Below are positions 32,858 through 42,679 of a stretch of DNA of 64,000 nucleotides, one piece after another; the stretch's first letter is position 1; the number at the start of each line of letters is the position of its first letter. Position numbers and translations under genes: made by a program. The notes below the pieces were generated by a model, which saw only the letters and a list, made by a program, of their open reading frames with translations, did no database searches and was not told the origin of the DNA. Source of the DNA: Pedobacter sp. ISL-64 (GTDB lineage Bacteria; Bacteroidota; Bacteroidia; Sphingobacteriales; Sphingobacteriaceae); assembly GCF_018613605.1 (NCBI RefSeq), contig NZ_JAGGPU010000019.1:114256-178255 (forward strand). The letters run 5' to 3'.

Positions 32858-35191
32858 TTAAAATGGATACCCTATCCCAATGTTAAAAATTAAATTCTGT
32901 TTACGCCAATCCTTATTTCCGAAAGCGATATCATCGAATACCCATCTTTGCCCTTCTGGTAAATATGGCTTACGAATTGGAAAAGCTACATCTAAGCGGA
33001 CTACAAAAATGCTGACATCTACCCGTAAACCTGCACCGGTACCCACGGCCAGCTCATTAAAGGCATTTTTTAGCTTAAAACCAGATCCAAGTCTTGCCGT
33101 CTCAGGTTTGCCAGGCTCTCCAAGATCTTCTTTCCTTAGCCAGATATTTCCGGCATCAACAAATAATGCCCCATAAAGTACGCTCACTATTTTAAAACGC
33201 AGTTCTGAGTTCAACATTAACTTAATATCACCACCCTGATCGGCAAAAATAGCATCATCAGGAACTTTGTAAGTACCAGGGCCTAAAGTTCGGGCCGGAA
33301 AAGCCCTGATATCGTTACTGCCGCCTGCAAAAAACTGTTTAACAAATGGGAGTGAAGTAGAGTTACCATAGGCATAACCGTAACCTAGGTTTAACCTGTT
33401 TGCCCAGATTAAGTTTCTGGTGATTTTATAATAGTCTCTTAAATCAGCTTCTACCCTGATAAACTGCGTTAGTGGTATGTTAAAAAGCGTACGTTTTCCT
33501 TCATCATCTTTTGGTACAAAAGCTCCCCAAACATTACCCCCGGTTTCTAACCCCCCAAAGAAATAAGTATTATTTCTCCGGCTATCTTCCATCTGGTTGG
33601 TATAGGTGAAATTATAGTTACTGCCAATGATAAATTGCTTTTCTAACGTAGTTCTTAATAATGGATTTTCTTGGTATATTCTTACCTCGGTATCGTAATC
33701 AGGGAAGCTCGTAGAAACATAACTTATTGATATTGGATTGAAATTATGCTCCTTGTAAAGATTTTCTTTAAAGTTGTACCCAAATTGTCCCTTAAATGCA
33801 TGTAAAGTATATTCAGAACCACGGTTGAGCATCTGGTAAGAAAGCGAGGCAATGGTTTTCGGGATAAAAGCATTGGTGCTATTCGGTTTGTAAAAAGGCA
33901 CAATAAACCTGGGGAAGGTCAGTTTTCCTTCAGCAGTTAATGAAAGCGAATTTTTGCCTAATGAAGTGCCTTTGGTTTGCGTTTCAAAACCACCACTAAC
34001 ACTTAAATCTAATTGTTCTGCATTTCTAAACAAGTTTCTAGTGGTTTGTGTTACTTTCACTTCCGAACCAACGAAATTGTTTGATTTACTTGTTCCTACC
34101 ACCGAAAAGGTAAGAGAGTTTTTCTTTAATGGGGTTAAAAAAATGTTAAGGTTGAGCTGATTGTTTTTGAAACTATCAAGCGGTAAAAATTCAACCCTTA
34201 CATCCTGAAAGGCACCTACATTTACCATGCGGTTTAATGATTGGTTATGATCTTTACGGTTATAAGGTTCGCCTTTTTGAAAGAACACCAAGCGGTCGAA
34301 AAGCTTTGGTTTAAAGGTATTCCGGTCATCGTATATATTGAAATCGTTATACTGTAACGGCTTTAGTTTTCTTAATGTACTATCTCTTCTTAACGAATAA
34401 TTAGGGTATATGTTAATGTTTTTAATGGTATAGGGTTTTAATGCTGCATCTGGAGCAATGTCCTTTACTTTAACCGAAACATTAACGAGGTTTTTGCCAA
34501 TGGTGCTATCCACTTGCATAATTAAATAATCAGGACTGAAATAGAAATAGCCGTTTTCTTTCAGGTCGTTATCAATCCTGATCCGCTCATTTTTGTAGGT
34601 ATCAATATCGTAATAATCGCCGACTTTTAGCAAGGTTTTATCTTTGTTGGCATTAATGATTTTTGTGATTACCCCGGTATCAGGAGGAAAATTAATTTTA
34701 TTGATTTTATATCGCTGCCCGGTAACTGCAGTATAAATAGCTTTACCCTTTTTTCCTTTTACAACGGTATCGCCGGTTACATTTGCCTGTAAATATCCTT
34801 CGCTAATAAGATAACTGGATAATACATCATTGTTGTATTTCAACTTTACATCGTTCAATAACACAGGCGCTTCGCCTTGTCTGCGCAACCAGTTTCTAAA
34901 GCCTTTTGGCTTTTTGGGTTCTCCTGCAAGATTGTAAATACCAAGCTTATATTTTATACCCAAAATCGACTTATTGGGACGTGGTCTTGTTTTGGCTTCA
35001 AGATCGGTTTTGACCTGTTTTTCATTGTCAATTTTCCCTGATGAATCAGGATTGATTTTTACTTCAGCACCGGTATACAAAATCTGCCCTGGTTTTAACG
35101 ATTTGGTACTGCTGCAAGCCGCCCAAACTAAACAGGCCAATAAAAATAAAAGCGGTCTAGTTAGTTTTCTCATCTTGTGCTTTCTGTTCAA
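32858..35191 (-). CDS. tamL: TamA/BamA-family outer-membrane lipoprotein TamL
   Basis: Outer-membrane part of the Bacteroidota translocation and assembly module. A lipobox ends at Cys26 (LVWAAC, then SSTK), so this Omp85-type protein is a lipoprotein, unlike TamA of Proteobacteria. Residues about 35-360 hold POTRA-like modules, and from about 380 a 16-strand barrel with the Omp85 motifs (FFAGGSNDIRAFPARTLGPG; FVDAGNIW; GAGLRVDV; C-terminal GIGYPF). Of two starts, ATG at 35191 overlaps tamB by 35 nt and ATG at 35173 by 17 nt; the second gives a more normal lipoprotein signal. It is the direct partner of TamB encoded upstream. Confidence 0.93.
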   Translation of the reverse strand: MNRKHKMRKLTRPLLFLLACLVWAACSSTKSLKPGQILYTGAEVKINPDSSGKIDNEKQVKTDLEAKTRPRPNKSILGIKYKLGIYNLAGEPKKPKGFRNWLRRQGEAPVLLNDVKLKYNNDVLSSYLISEGYLQANVTGDTVVKGKKGKAIYTAVTGQRYKINKINFPPDTGVITKIINANKDKTLLKVGDYYDIDTYKNERIRIDNDLKENGYFYFSPDYLIMQVDSTIGKNLVNVSVKVKDIAPDAALKPYTIKNINIYPNYSLRRDSTLRKLKPLQYNDFNIYDDRNTFKPKLFDRLVFFQKGEPYNRKDHNQSLNRMVNVGAFQDVRVEFLPLDSFKNNQLNLNIFLTPLKKNSLTFSVVGTSKSNNFVGSEVKVTQTTRNLFRNAEQLDLSVSGGFETQTKGTSLGKNSLSLTAEGKLTFPRFIVPFYKPNSTNAFIPKTIASLSYQMLNRGSEYTLHAFKGQFGYNFKENLYKEHNFNPISISYVSTSFPDYDTEVRIYQENPLLRTTLEKQFIIGSNYNFTYTNQMEDSRRNNTYFFGGLETGGNVWGAFVPKDDEGKRTLFNIPLTQFIRVEADLRDYYKITRNLIWANRLNLGYGYAYGNSTSLPFVKQFFAGGSNDIRAFPARTLGPGTYKVPDDAIFADQGGDIKLMLNSELRFKIVSVLYGALFVDAGNIWLRKEDLGEPGKPETARLGSGFKLKNAFNELAVGTGAGLRVDVSIFVVRLDVAFPIRKPYLPEGQRWVFDDIAFGNKDWRKQNLIFNIGIGYPF

Positions 35192-38100
35192 TGTTTCTTA
35201 TTCTTCTTATTCTTTTCTTTTGGAATATCTCTCTAAATTTATTGTAATCTACCACCAGCGTAAAACCTAAACCTGTTTCAACAATCTGTCCCTGTACAAT
35301 CATATCGTTCTGGTTTCGGCGGTAGGCCCTTAAACGGTATCGTCCATCGGCAGAGAGTGCATATTCTACGTTCACGTTTCCTGCAATATTGGTCGATTTT
35401 TCCCCTGGAGCCTGTGGTCCTTCTAAAGCAAAAGAGCTTCCTACGCTAACGGTTAATCTGTCATTCAACAGTTTTTTCGATAAGCCAACCTCCAGATCTG
35501 TTTTTTGCTGCATCGAACCTGTTGAGTAATCTTCAGATGAATTTACACCGAAGTTAAGATCAACACCCTGGATTAAATCGGAGGTTAAATTATTCAATTG
35601 TTCCGTTAACAGCTTACTTACACTCGAACGGGCAAGGGTAGAAACGCCGCCGCCACCGCCGGCCAAACTTTGGAAGGGATTATTCGCAATAAACCTGTTT
35701 AGGGCAAGTAAAGCAAGAACCTGTTTGTTCAACTCACTTTCATCGCGGTTTACATTAATCAGCTTGGTATAAACCTGGCCACTTAAGGCACCACGCTCAT
35801 TTTCTGGTAAATCGAGCTTAAATGAAATGGTTGGTTTTAATAATTCACCTTTTATCATCAAATAAACCTGGAAAGGCAATTTGGTTCTGGCCTCGTAAAG
35901 ATCTGGTTGATTTAACAGGTCGATAGGAGCTGCGTTAACTTCGTACAATGCCGTAATATTTGCAGTTGCAGAAGTAGGTTCCCCTGTCCATACGATGCTA
36001 CTGCCTTTAACCAGTTTAAATTCTTTTTTTACAACTGCGATTGTTAAATTGTATGAACCATCAACTATTTCATAGCGACCGGTCATACTGATTTTACCAC
36101 TTGGATCCATCGTTACATTTAAGTCTGCATCACCCCTAACTTTTAGGTTATCGCCAGTAGATGGATCTACAACCACATTCAGTTCTGCTTCTGGATCTAC
36201 CTTAACCGATGCCACCAGGTTTAGACCCTTAATAGGTGATTTGCTGATGCTATCTACTTTAAGCGCTTTTTGCCCATTAAAAGGAGGTGCATCCGCATCG
36301 ATAAACTGTACTATACCTTCCTGGTCAATAATCGCCGGATCACTCGAAGGTAAAGCGAAGAAGAATTTTGTGCCTTTATTCACATTGATGTTCATATTCA
36401 CATCTGGCTGGTTCAAATCTCCGCGTACTTTAATATTGCTTGTTAAGAATACCGTTCCGTAAATCATATCATTATCAGCTGCGGTCGAATTGATTGCCCT
36501 GAAATTGTTTGTTCGGATATCTAAACCGAAACGATAATTTTTAAAATCGGTGGTGTAAACTTTTCCATTGATGGTTGCTTTTTGGTTTAAGGAGTCAAGG
36601 AGTGTAAAATTGTTAAAACTGATGCCTTCGTTTGTGAATGAAATCTTTTCGTTAGGCATGCGGAAATATGAATTTACATAAGCCACATTAAAGCCTGCAT
36701 TATTGAAAGTTAAATCGCCCAGTATTTTCGGAGCTGTTAGTGCACCTTTAACTGTTAACGCGCCTGTTAAGGTACCAGTACCACGTTTAAGCTGACCTGC
36801 AGATAAACTCTCTATATTTTTCATTTCAATCTTATCGATGTTTACCGTAAGATCTAAAGCGCTTTCTGGTGCAGTATAATAGAAGCCGTTAACCCTTAAC
36901 TCGTGCACCCCAGTTAAAGCAACGTTTACCTCAAAGGCGTTTTCGGTATTGTTGTTTACGGCCAGGCGTAAAGTGCCCAGTTGATCTTTTTGATAACGCA
37001 ACTGATCGATGGTTAAATTTGCTTCAAATTTCGGTGTGCTGGCTAAATCTTTAACATTCGCTGTTCCATTTAATCGACCACCAACCAAAGTGGTATCGGT
37101 TTCTGCAAATTTGGTTAAGGTTTCTAATTGGAAATCTTTAAATTCTACTGCCAAGGGCGCATTTGGTTCGGTAGGATTACTATTGATGGAAAGTGATTGA
37201 CCACTATTACTAATCTGGAACTGGTTAACCAATATGCCTGATGCACCAAACTGGATGTAATTATCTTGCGAAACCACCCATTTTTGATAATCGAGCAATA
37301 GTTTTTGCGGATCTAAAGTGAATTTGAAATCCTTATTAATCGATTGAAAGGTACCACCAATTACATATTTATTTTTAAGCTTTCTATCTCGCAAGAAGAT
37401 GTTAACGCCTAAGTTATTATTTGAAGCATCGCCACTTACTTCCGTATTAAAGAGTGCAATAGCTGGACTTTGGAGACTTTTAACCGTTAAACTATAAGCC
37501 AGTTTATTGTTATCATTATTGATGTTTAAAACCGTAGTATCTACCTTAAAATCGCCATAAACCACCTGTGGGAAATTCCCTTTAATCTGTAAGCTGTCTT
37601 TTTGTGTATCGATCAATCCATAAAACTGCGATTGTTTGAATACCGTTAACTCGGGCACAAACTCCTTTAATAATTTAGAATCGTAAACCTGTACAAAAAA
37701 CCTTAACCTTTGGTCGGGAACTTTCGCAACGGTGCCAAAAGCATAGTATTTGTTAATTTCGTTGATAATGGCATCGCCAACTTTGGTGAGCTGGTACTTG
37801 CCATCAATTTTTGCTGATAGTATTTCAGATTTTAAGGTCAGCTCGTTTTCTGTCGCGGTTGATTTAGCCCGGATGGAAATCGTATCTACATTGATTTTTT
37901 GTTTGTCTTTTACCAATTGTAAGCTCGTAATATCAACCGACCCATTTAAATAATCAGCATCGGCGGTAGCGAGGTCTACTTTAACTATACCTGCTGCACT
38001 TAATACCGTTGGACTAAAGTTTAATGCCTGTAAATTTATCTGCTTTAAGTTTAGGTCGGCTTTTACAGCAGGATATTTTCCTGCCAGATTCACTTTAGCA

Positions 38101-40187
38101 TCTAAATTAAAGTTGGCATTGCTATCGGGCATGCTACTCTTGATGCTGATGTTCTGATTACTGTAATTCCCGGCAAGATTTAAATTGCAGTAAGTGTATT
38201 TGTTGTAATAGGCACTAATTACTTTGGCGTTAAATTTTGCATTAATTTTTTTAGGATCGAGTCCTGTGCCTGCTACATTTGCCTTAACCGAAATCCTACC
38301 CAGTTTAGGTTGCATTTTTAATAGCCTGCCAACGTTAAAGTTGTTTAAGTTAATGTCGGCCTTATAACTTTCCTTACCTTTTGGTCCTTTCATACCGGCT
38401 ACCAAAACCGCTCCACCCATATCGGTGTTGATGTTCAGGTTAGTGTTGAAATCGGTCATTGAACCCTTAAATGTGCCTTTCGCATCAACTACATTTGGCA
38501 ATTCGATCGTCGGTGGCAGCGATTTTTTGGGTACTACCACCAAAATATCTCCCTTGGTTAGGTGAAACTTTTTGATATTTAAATCGAGATAGGTTTTTTT
38601 GATATCAGGTAGACCTTTCGCTTTTCCACTGATATCTATCTGTGTATTTTTTAACCCACTGATCTGCAGTTTTGGGATATTCAGGTTGTTCAGATAGCCA
38701 TTAACATCTGCTGTTAGTTTTATTTTTTCGTTGCGGTAATTTGCTGGAACGGCATTGCTGAAAAAGCCAGCATCTTTTAAACCAATGCTTGTGTTTTTGA
38801 AGGTCAAATTCAATTTTACGCGTTCAGGATGTTTGGTTAAATCCTCCATCGAGGTAAAATTTAATTCAGTCGCATTTTCGATTGAAGTATTAGGTGTTTT
38901 TAAAATGAAATTGCTCAGTTTGATCTGTTTGTCGTTATACACCGCATCGCCTCTCAGCTGATCCAGTACAAAACCACTTTTTTCCTTTAACGATCCATTT
39001 TTAACATTGGCTTTTATACCAGCGGCGCTATAACTTACATCACTAACGCCTAAGTTTAGCTGGGTAATTTTAAGGTGGTTAAAGTCCGTGCCTTTAGGAA
39101 CAGGCTTTGCCCCAATATTATCAAACTGTACATTGTTATCGGCCAAACTGATGTTTTTGATGATTAAACCCAAAGGCGATTTTTCGGGAACTACGGTATC
39201 TTTAACTTTCTTTAAATCGTTACTTGGCGCTGGTTTAAAAGCAAAAAGGATATTCGATTTATTTAAATGGGCATCATCAACAGCATACTTACTGTTGGTT
39301 AAGTCTACTTTTAGGTTTACCAGACCCAGATCGTTTACATCGGCAACGGCTTTGGTGGTCGATAATTGATCGTCGTAATTTACCTTTACCTTACTAAAAA
39401 TGAAGTTTTGCACTTCTATTAATGGCAGTTTGCCCTGTTCTTTCTCGCTGCTATCAACACTGTTTGTAATGTGCTGCACCAGGTGGACTAGTGGTTTTTG
39501 CTGCAGATAACGTAAAGAAGTGTTCACTAAACTTAATTCTTTAATTACGTAGTGCTGATTGGCTAAATCGAAATCTTTGATTTTGGTTTTAAAGGCACCC
39601 AGATATAATTTCACGTCATTACCGGCCACATCATCACGATAGTTAATGCCTATATCTTCAAATGAAACTTTATCGACAGAGAATTTAAGGGTAGAGGTGG
39701 TGTCTTTATCTATTTTTTCTTCAGGCTTTTTCTGATCGCTCATAAAAGCATCAACCAGGAACGAAAAGTTGAATGTTGTATCGGGACTAATACGTTTAAC
39801 ATTTGCACGTATGTTTTTCAGCTCAATATTGTTAACCTCAATGGTGTTTTTTAACAGTTTGAATAAGCTAATATCAACCGCCAGTTTTTCGGCATATAAT
39901 AAGGTATCGCCTTTGCGATCTTCGATATAGAATTTATTTAAAACCACATCTTTTGGCAGTGCAATTTTAATGCTTTCTAAACTTACCTCGGTTTTGGTTT
40001 TGTTTTTAAGATAGTTAATAGCTTTGTCTTTAACAAAATTCTGAACTGCTGGAATATTTAAAGATAGCGCCAAACCAACAACCAGAATGATGATGGAAGC
40101 AATTACCCACAATAAAATTTTTAGACTTTTGCGTACGTATTTATTCAAAGCTAAGCGTGTTTGGTGTTTGATAAATGCCAAAAGCAT
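35157..40187 (-). CDS. tamB: Translocation and assembly module protein TamB
   Basis: A very large (1676 residues) periplasm-spanning protein of the AsmA/TamB type that helps insert outer-membrane proteins and probably moves lipid between membranes. One membrane anchor near residues 24-45 (LLWVIASIIILVVGLALSL) is followed by a long repetitive beta-rich region, and a TamB (DUF490) domain at about 1180-1640 with the ending VDYNKFREIFQKKR. The GGGGG run near residue 1515 is a natural hinge. The hydrophilic N terminus before the anchor, and the ATG lying in a hairpin-like AGCATGCC sequence, make a later TTG start (residue 14) possible. It overlaps tamL. Confidence 0.94.
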   Translation of the reverse strand: MLLAFIKHQTRLALNKYVRKSLKILLWVIASIIILVVGLALSLNIPAVQNFVKDKAINYLKNKTKTEVSLESIKIALPKDVVLNKFYIEDRKGDTLLYAEKLAVDISLFKLLKNTIEVNNIELKNIRANVKRISPDTTFNFSFLVDAFMSDQKKPEEKIDKDTTSTLKFSVDKVSFEDIGINYRDDVAGNDVKLYLGAFKTKIKDFDLANQHYVIKELSLVNTSLRYLQQKPLVHLVQHITNSVDSSEKEQGKLPLIEVQNFIFSKVKVNYDDQLSTTKAVADVNDLGLVNLKVDLTNSKYAVDDAHLNKSNILFAFKPAPSNDLKKVKDTVVPEKSPLGLIIKNISLADNNVQFDNIGAKPVPKGTDFNHLKITQLNLGVSDVSYSAAGIKANVKNGSLKEKSGFVLDQLRGDAVYNDKQIKLSNFILKTPNTSIENATELNFTSMEDLTKHPERVKLNLTFKNTSIGLKDAGFFSNAVPANYRNEKIKLTADVNGYLNNLNIPKLQISGLKNTQIDISGKAKGLPDIKKTYLDLNIKKFHLTKGDILVVVPKKSLPPTIELPNVVDAKGTFKGSMTDFNTNLNINTDMGGAVLVAGMKGPKGKESYKADINLNNFNVGRLLKMQPKLGRISVKANVAGTGLDPKKINAKFNAKVISAYYNKYTYCNLNLAGNYSNQNISIKSSMPDSNANFNLDAKVNLAGKYPAVKADLNLKQINLQALNFSPTVLSAAGIVKVDLATADADYLNGSVDITSLQLVKDKQKINVDTISIRAKSTATENELTLKSEILSAKIDGKYQLTKVGDAIINEINKYYAFGTVAKVPDQRLRFFVQVYDSKLLKEFVPELTVFKQSQFYGLIDTQKDSLQIKGNFPQVVYGDFKVDTTVLNINNDNNKLAYSLTVKSLQSPAIALFNTEVSGDASNNNLGVNIFLRDRKLKNKYVIGGTFQSINKDFKFTLDPQKLLLDYQKWVVSQDNYIQFGASGILVNQFQISNSGQSLSINSNPTEPNAPLAVEFKDFQLETLTKFAETDTTLVGGRLNGTANVKDLASTPKFEANLTIDQLRYQKDQLGTLRLAVNNNTENAFEVNVALTGVHELRVNGFYYTAPESALDLTVNIDKIEMKNIESLSAGQLKRGTGTLTGALTVKGALTAPKILGDLTFNNAGFNVAYVNSYFRMPNEKISFTNEGISFNNFTLLDSLNQKATINGKVYTTDFKNYRFGLDIRTNNFRAINSTAADNDMIYGTVFLTSNIKVRGDLNQPDVNMNINVNKGTKFFFALPSSDPAIIDQEGIVQFIDADAPPFNGQKALKVDSISKSPIKGLNLVASVKVDPEAELNVVVDPSTGDNLKVRGDADLNVTMDPSGKISMTGRYEIVDGSYNLTIAVVKKEFKLVKGSSIVWTGEPTSATANITALYEVNAAPIDLLNQPDLYEARTKLPFQVYLMIKGELLKPTISFKLDLPENERGALSGQVYTKLINVNRDESELNKQVLALLALNRFIANNPFQSLAGGGGGVSTLARSSVSKLLTEQLNNLTSDLIQGVDLNFGVNSSEDYSTGSMQQKTDLEVGLSKKLLNDRLTVSVGSSFALEGPQAPGEKSTNIAGNVNVEYALSADGRYRLRAYRRNQNDMIVQGQIVETGLGFTLVVDYNKFREIFQKKRIRRIRNIEQKAQDEKTN

Positions 40188-40244
40188 GCCATTAAAATTA
40201 ATTTTAAGGCATGTTTTACTAAATAATACAAAAAATAACTTAAA

Positions 40245-40274
40245 TTGTTCGCCCGCTATAAAAATTTAATATTG
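40245..40274 (+). promoter_or_regulatory. Candidate promoter of cdd
   Basis: TTG at 40245-40247, a 19-nt spacer, then TAATATTG (40267-40274), one mismatch from TAnnTTTG. Leader about 16-18 nt. It lies in the 109-nt divergent gap with tamB. Confidence 0.4.
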
Positions 40275-40296
40275 GCGGTTTCCTAATTAGTTACAA

Positions 40297-40785
40297 ATGA
40301 ATTCAATAAATCTAAATATAACTTTTGAACAATACGAAAGTATTACAGAATTAACATTGGCAGATAAAACGCTTTGCGAACTTGCAGCAGAGGCTTTAAA
40401 TACCTCATATTCTCCTTATTCTAAATTTAGGGTTGGTACAGCAATCCGTTTGGCCTCTGGCGAAACGATATTAGGCAGCAACCAGGAAAATTTAGCTTAT
40501 CCCTCAGGACTTTGTGCAGAGCGTGTTGCACTTTTTACCATTGGTGCTGCTCACCCAAATGCCGTTATTGAAAGTATGGCCATTACTGCCCAAACTGATA
40601 ATTTTGAGATTTTAAAACCAATCACCTCATGTGGCGGGTGTTTACAGGTGATGGCAGAGTTTGAGCGTAAGCAAAATACACCGATTGAAGTGATTTTTTA
40701 TTGTTTAAACGGCGAAGTGCTTAAAGTGCCGAGTGTTAAGAGCTTGTTGCCCTTTTCTTTTGTTGAAGATAGATTGGAGAGATAG
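40297..40785 (+). CDS. cdd: Cytidine deaminase
   Basis: Converts cytidine and deoxycytidine to uridine and deoxyuridine in pyrimidine salvage. 162 residues, the small homotetrameric class plus a ~20-residue N-terminal extension. The zinc site is complete: C73-A74-E75 in GLCAERVALF, with Cys supplying zinc and Glu75 the proton shuttle, and Cys112/Cys115 in SCGGCLQVMAEF (the usual PCGxC has Ser for Pro here). SPYSKFRVG (39-47) is the substrate-binding motif. Single-gene unit, divergent from tamB. Confidence 0.95.
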   Translation: MNSINLNITFEQYESITELTLADKTLCELAAEALNTSYSPYSKFRVGTAIRLASGETILGSNQENLAYPSGLCAERVALFTIGAAHPNAVIESMAITAQTDNFEILKPITSCGGCLQVMAEFERKQNTPIEVIFYCLNGEVLKVPSVKSLLPFSFVEDRLER

Positions 40786-40792
40786 GGTCGGC

Positions 40793-40886
40793 CGTCATTT
40801 CGAGCGGAGTGCAACGTAGTCGAGAAATCTATCGAGGTAGATCTCTCTCCCGAAAGTTCGGGACTATGCTTCAGTCGAGATGACGA
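40793..40886. repeat. Palindromic repeat, GTCATTTCGA class
   Basis: Full copy: CGTCATTTCGAGCGGAGTG at the left, TTCAGTCGAGATGACGAC at the right, and CTCCCGAAAGTTCGGGAC in the middle. It starts only 8 nt after the cdd stop codon. Confidence 0.9.
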
Positions 40887-40932
40887 CTTTTCTCTATAAA
40901 TGAGGCTAAAATAATATTCTTATCTTATTCCC

Positions 40933-40940
40933 TATATTTG
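40933..40940 (+). promoter_or_regulatory. -7 box for the PNGase F-like gene
   Basis: Exact TAnnTTTG match, TATATTTG, 14 nt before the ATG; no TTG lies at the expected -33 place, so only half the promoter is supported. The transcript leader would be about eight nucleotides. Confidence 0.35.
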
Positions 40941-40954
40941 GTTTTTTAGCCATA

Positions 40955-42640
40955 ATGAAGCAACTCTACACCCTCGTTTTCTCCCTCTTTATTTCTTTTG
41001 GCGCAAATGCGCAGGCCGTCCTTAAAAATAGTGCGGTTTATAAAATAGTCTACTTCCGTTCCGCTGATGGGAAGCCCAGGGAAGACCGTAATCCAACTGT
41101 GGTAATGGCTTCAGCAAACCAGAATTTAATTAGTAATACTGCTATTCTCGATCGTAAAGCAAAGTATCCTTACGAACAAAGCATTGTTGCGAAACCTGCA
41201 CAAATTTTGTTTCAGGTTGCCGATTTAAGTATAGATAAGCAGATTGCAACTGCCGATAGCCTTGCAATTGGCAAGCAAACTTTTGAGTTGAGCAACGAAA
41301 CCAAAGTGATTTTGGGTTATACCTGCAAAAAGGCCACCACGGTAGTTAATTCGAATAGAATTGATCTGTGGTACACTACTGAAGCAGGTATTAAAGCGGC
41401 ACCAACCAATTTGGGCCAGAACCTTGGTTTGGTTTTAGAGCAGGTGCGTAACGGCAGTAGCTTTGTAACGGCTACAAAAATTGAAGAAGTTAAAAATTCG
41501 AAATTGATCGATCTGCATAAAATAAGTGCTAAGCTTACCGATGCATTAACATATAAAGATTTGCTTTGGAAAAGCAGGTTTACCACGCTAAGTGTTTTTA
41601 ATAACGAAACAATCAATTTTATAGATAAACCACAATCGAACGATTCTGTATTCCGCTTTGCTGGAGGGACCGTGATTGCCAGGAAAGTTAAATTTCCTGA
41701 GCTTCAGTCCAGCCCCAATGTTTTTGTCGATTTAACCGAACAATCGAACGGCGATGCTTATGATCGAACAGGATCGGTATTTATCATCCCAACCGATAAA
41801 CAGATCAGTTTAATGGATGCACTTAAAAATTCTGTTAAAGACCTACCGGTTTACGACAATGGTAATGGAAAGAAATACCAGGGTGTTGTGGCTACAGCAA
41901 ATTATAATCCCGTTATAGAATTGATGCGCTTTTTTACCCCTTTCGGTGTTGGCAAATACAATAATTTAAAACTGAAGGATAAAAAATGGGCGGAGAAAGT
42001 TTATTACAGACAGGATGTTTCAGAACTGTTCCCGCTGGTAAATGGAAAAGAAGTTTGGATAGCTGTTTTTGTTGGTAACTATGACAAGGGCGGTCATAAA
42101 GTTTCTTTAAATATAACACTGCATAATGGAGGAAGACAAAAGGAAGCCAAAGAAGTGATTTTGCCTTTATTTAATTCGACCAATGTAATGGAAATGGCTG
42201 GACAAGAATATGCAACCATGTTTAGCAGCGATAAGGGTTTGGAAGTTTCTTTCACCTTAGCAAAAGACCTAAAAGATGCAAAACTGCGCTACATCACAAC
42301 CGGGCATGGTGGCTGGGGAAATGGCGATGAGTTTGTACCACGGAAAAACACCATCTGGCTGGATGAAAAAGAAACATTCGCTTTTACGCCATGGCGCCAG
42401 GATTGCGGTTCGTACCGATTATCGAATCCTGCCTCTGGAAATTTCGAAACGGGTCTTTCCTCGTCAGATTTAAGCCGTTCCAACTGGTGCCCAGGCACAG
42501 TTACCAATCCCGAATGGATAAGTTTGGGTGATTTAAAAGCCGGACCGCATACCATAAAAGTAACCATCCCGATGGGTAAACCCGAAGGTTCGAGTTCAAG
42601 CGCATGGAATGTTTCGGGTGTGCTGTTGGGGGTGGAATAG
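40955..42640 (+). CDS. Secreted GLPGLI-like + PNGase F-like two-domain protein
   Basis: A 561-residue exported protein (signal peptide to about residue 20, FGANAQ). Residues 25-205 follow the GLPGLI pattern: YKIVYF start, LGYTCKKATTVV (120-131), WYTTEAGIK, and a degenerate signature LGLVLEQVRNGS (157-168). Residues about 210-561 match the two-lobed PNGase F fold, which cuts N-glycans from asparagine. Asp270 in AYDRTGSVFI aligns with the catalytic Asp60 of PNGase F (EWDRYANVYV), Glu459 in DEFVPRKNTI with Glu206, and WCPG (511-514) is shared. The Glu118 counterpart is not seen. The build resembles PNGase F-II of Elizabethkingia, which has an extra N-terminal bowl domain. Confidence 0.8.
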   Translation: MKQLYTLVFSLFISFGANAQAVLKNSAVYKIVYFRSADGKPREDRNPTVVMASANQNLISNTAILDRKAKYPYEQSIVAKPAQILFQVADLSIDKQIATADSLAIGKQTFELSNETKVILGYTCKKATTVVNSNRIDLWYTTEAGIKAAPTNLGQNLGLVLEQVRNGSSFVTATKIEEVKNSKLIDLHKISAKLTDALTYKDLLWKSRFTTLSVFNNETINFIDKPQSNDSVFRFAGGTVIARKVKFPELQSSPNVFVDLTEQSNGDAYDRTGSVFIIPTDKQISLMDALKNSVKDLPVYDNGNGKKYQGVVATANYNPVIELMRFFTPFGVGKYNNLKLKDKKWAEKVYYRQDVSELFPLVNGKEVWIAVFVGNYDKGGHKVSLNITLHNGGRQKEAKEVILPLFNSTNVMEMAGQEYATMFSSDKGLEVSFTLAKDLKDAKLRYITTGHGGWGNGDEFVPRKNTIWLDEKETFAFTPWRQDCGSYRLSNPASGNFETGLSSSDLSRSNWCPGTVTNPEWISLGDLKAGPHTIKVTIPMGKPEGSSSSAWNVSGVLLGVE

Positions 42641-42679
42641 TGCAATATTTTTTCGGGAGATGAGTACCTTCACGCGAAT

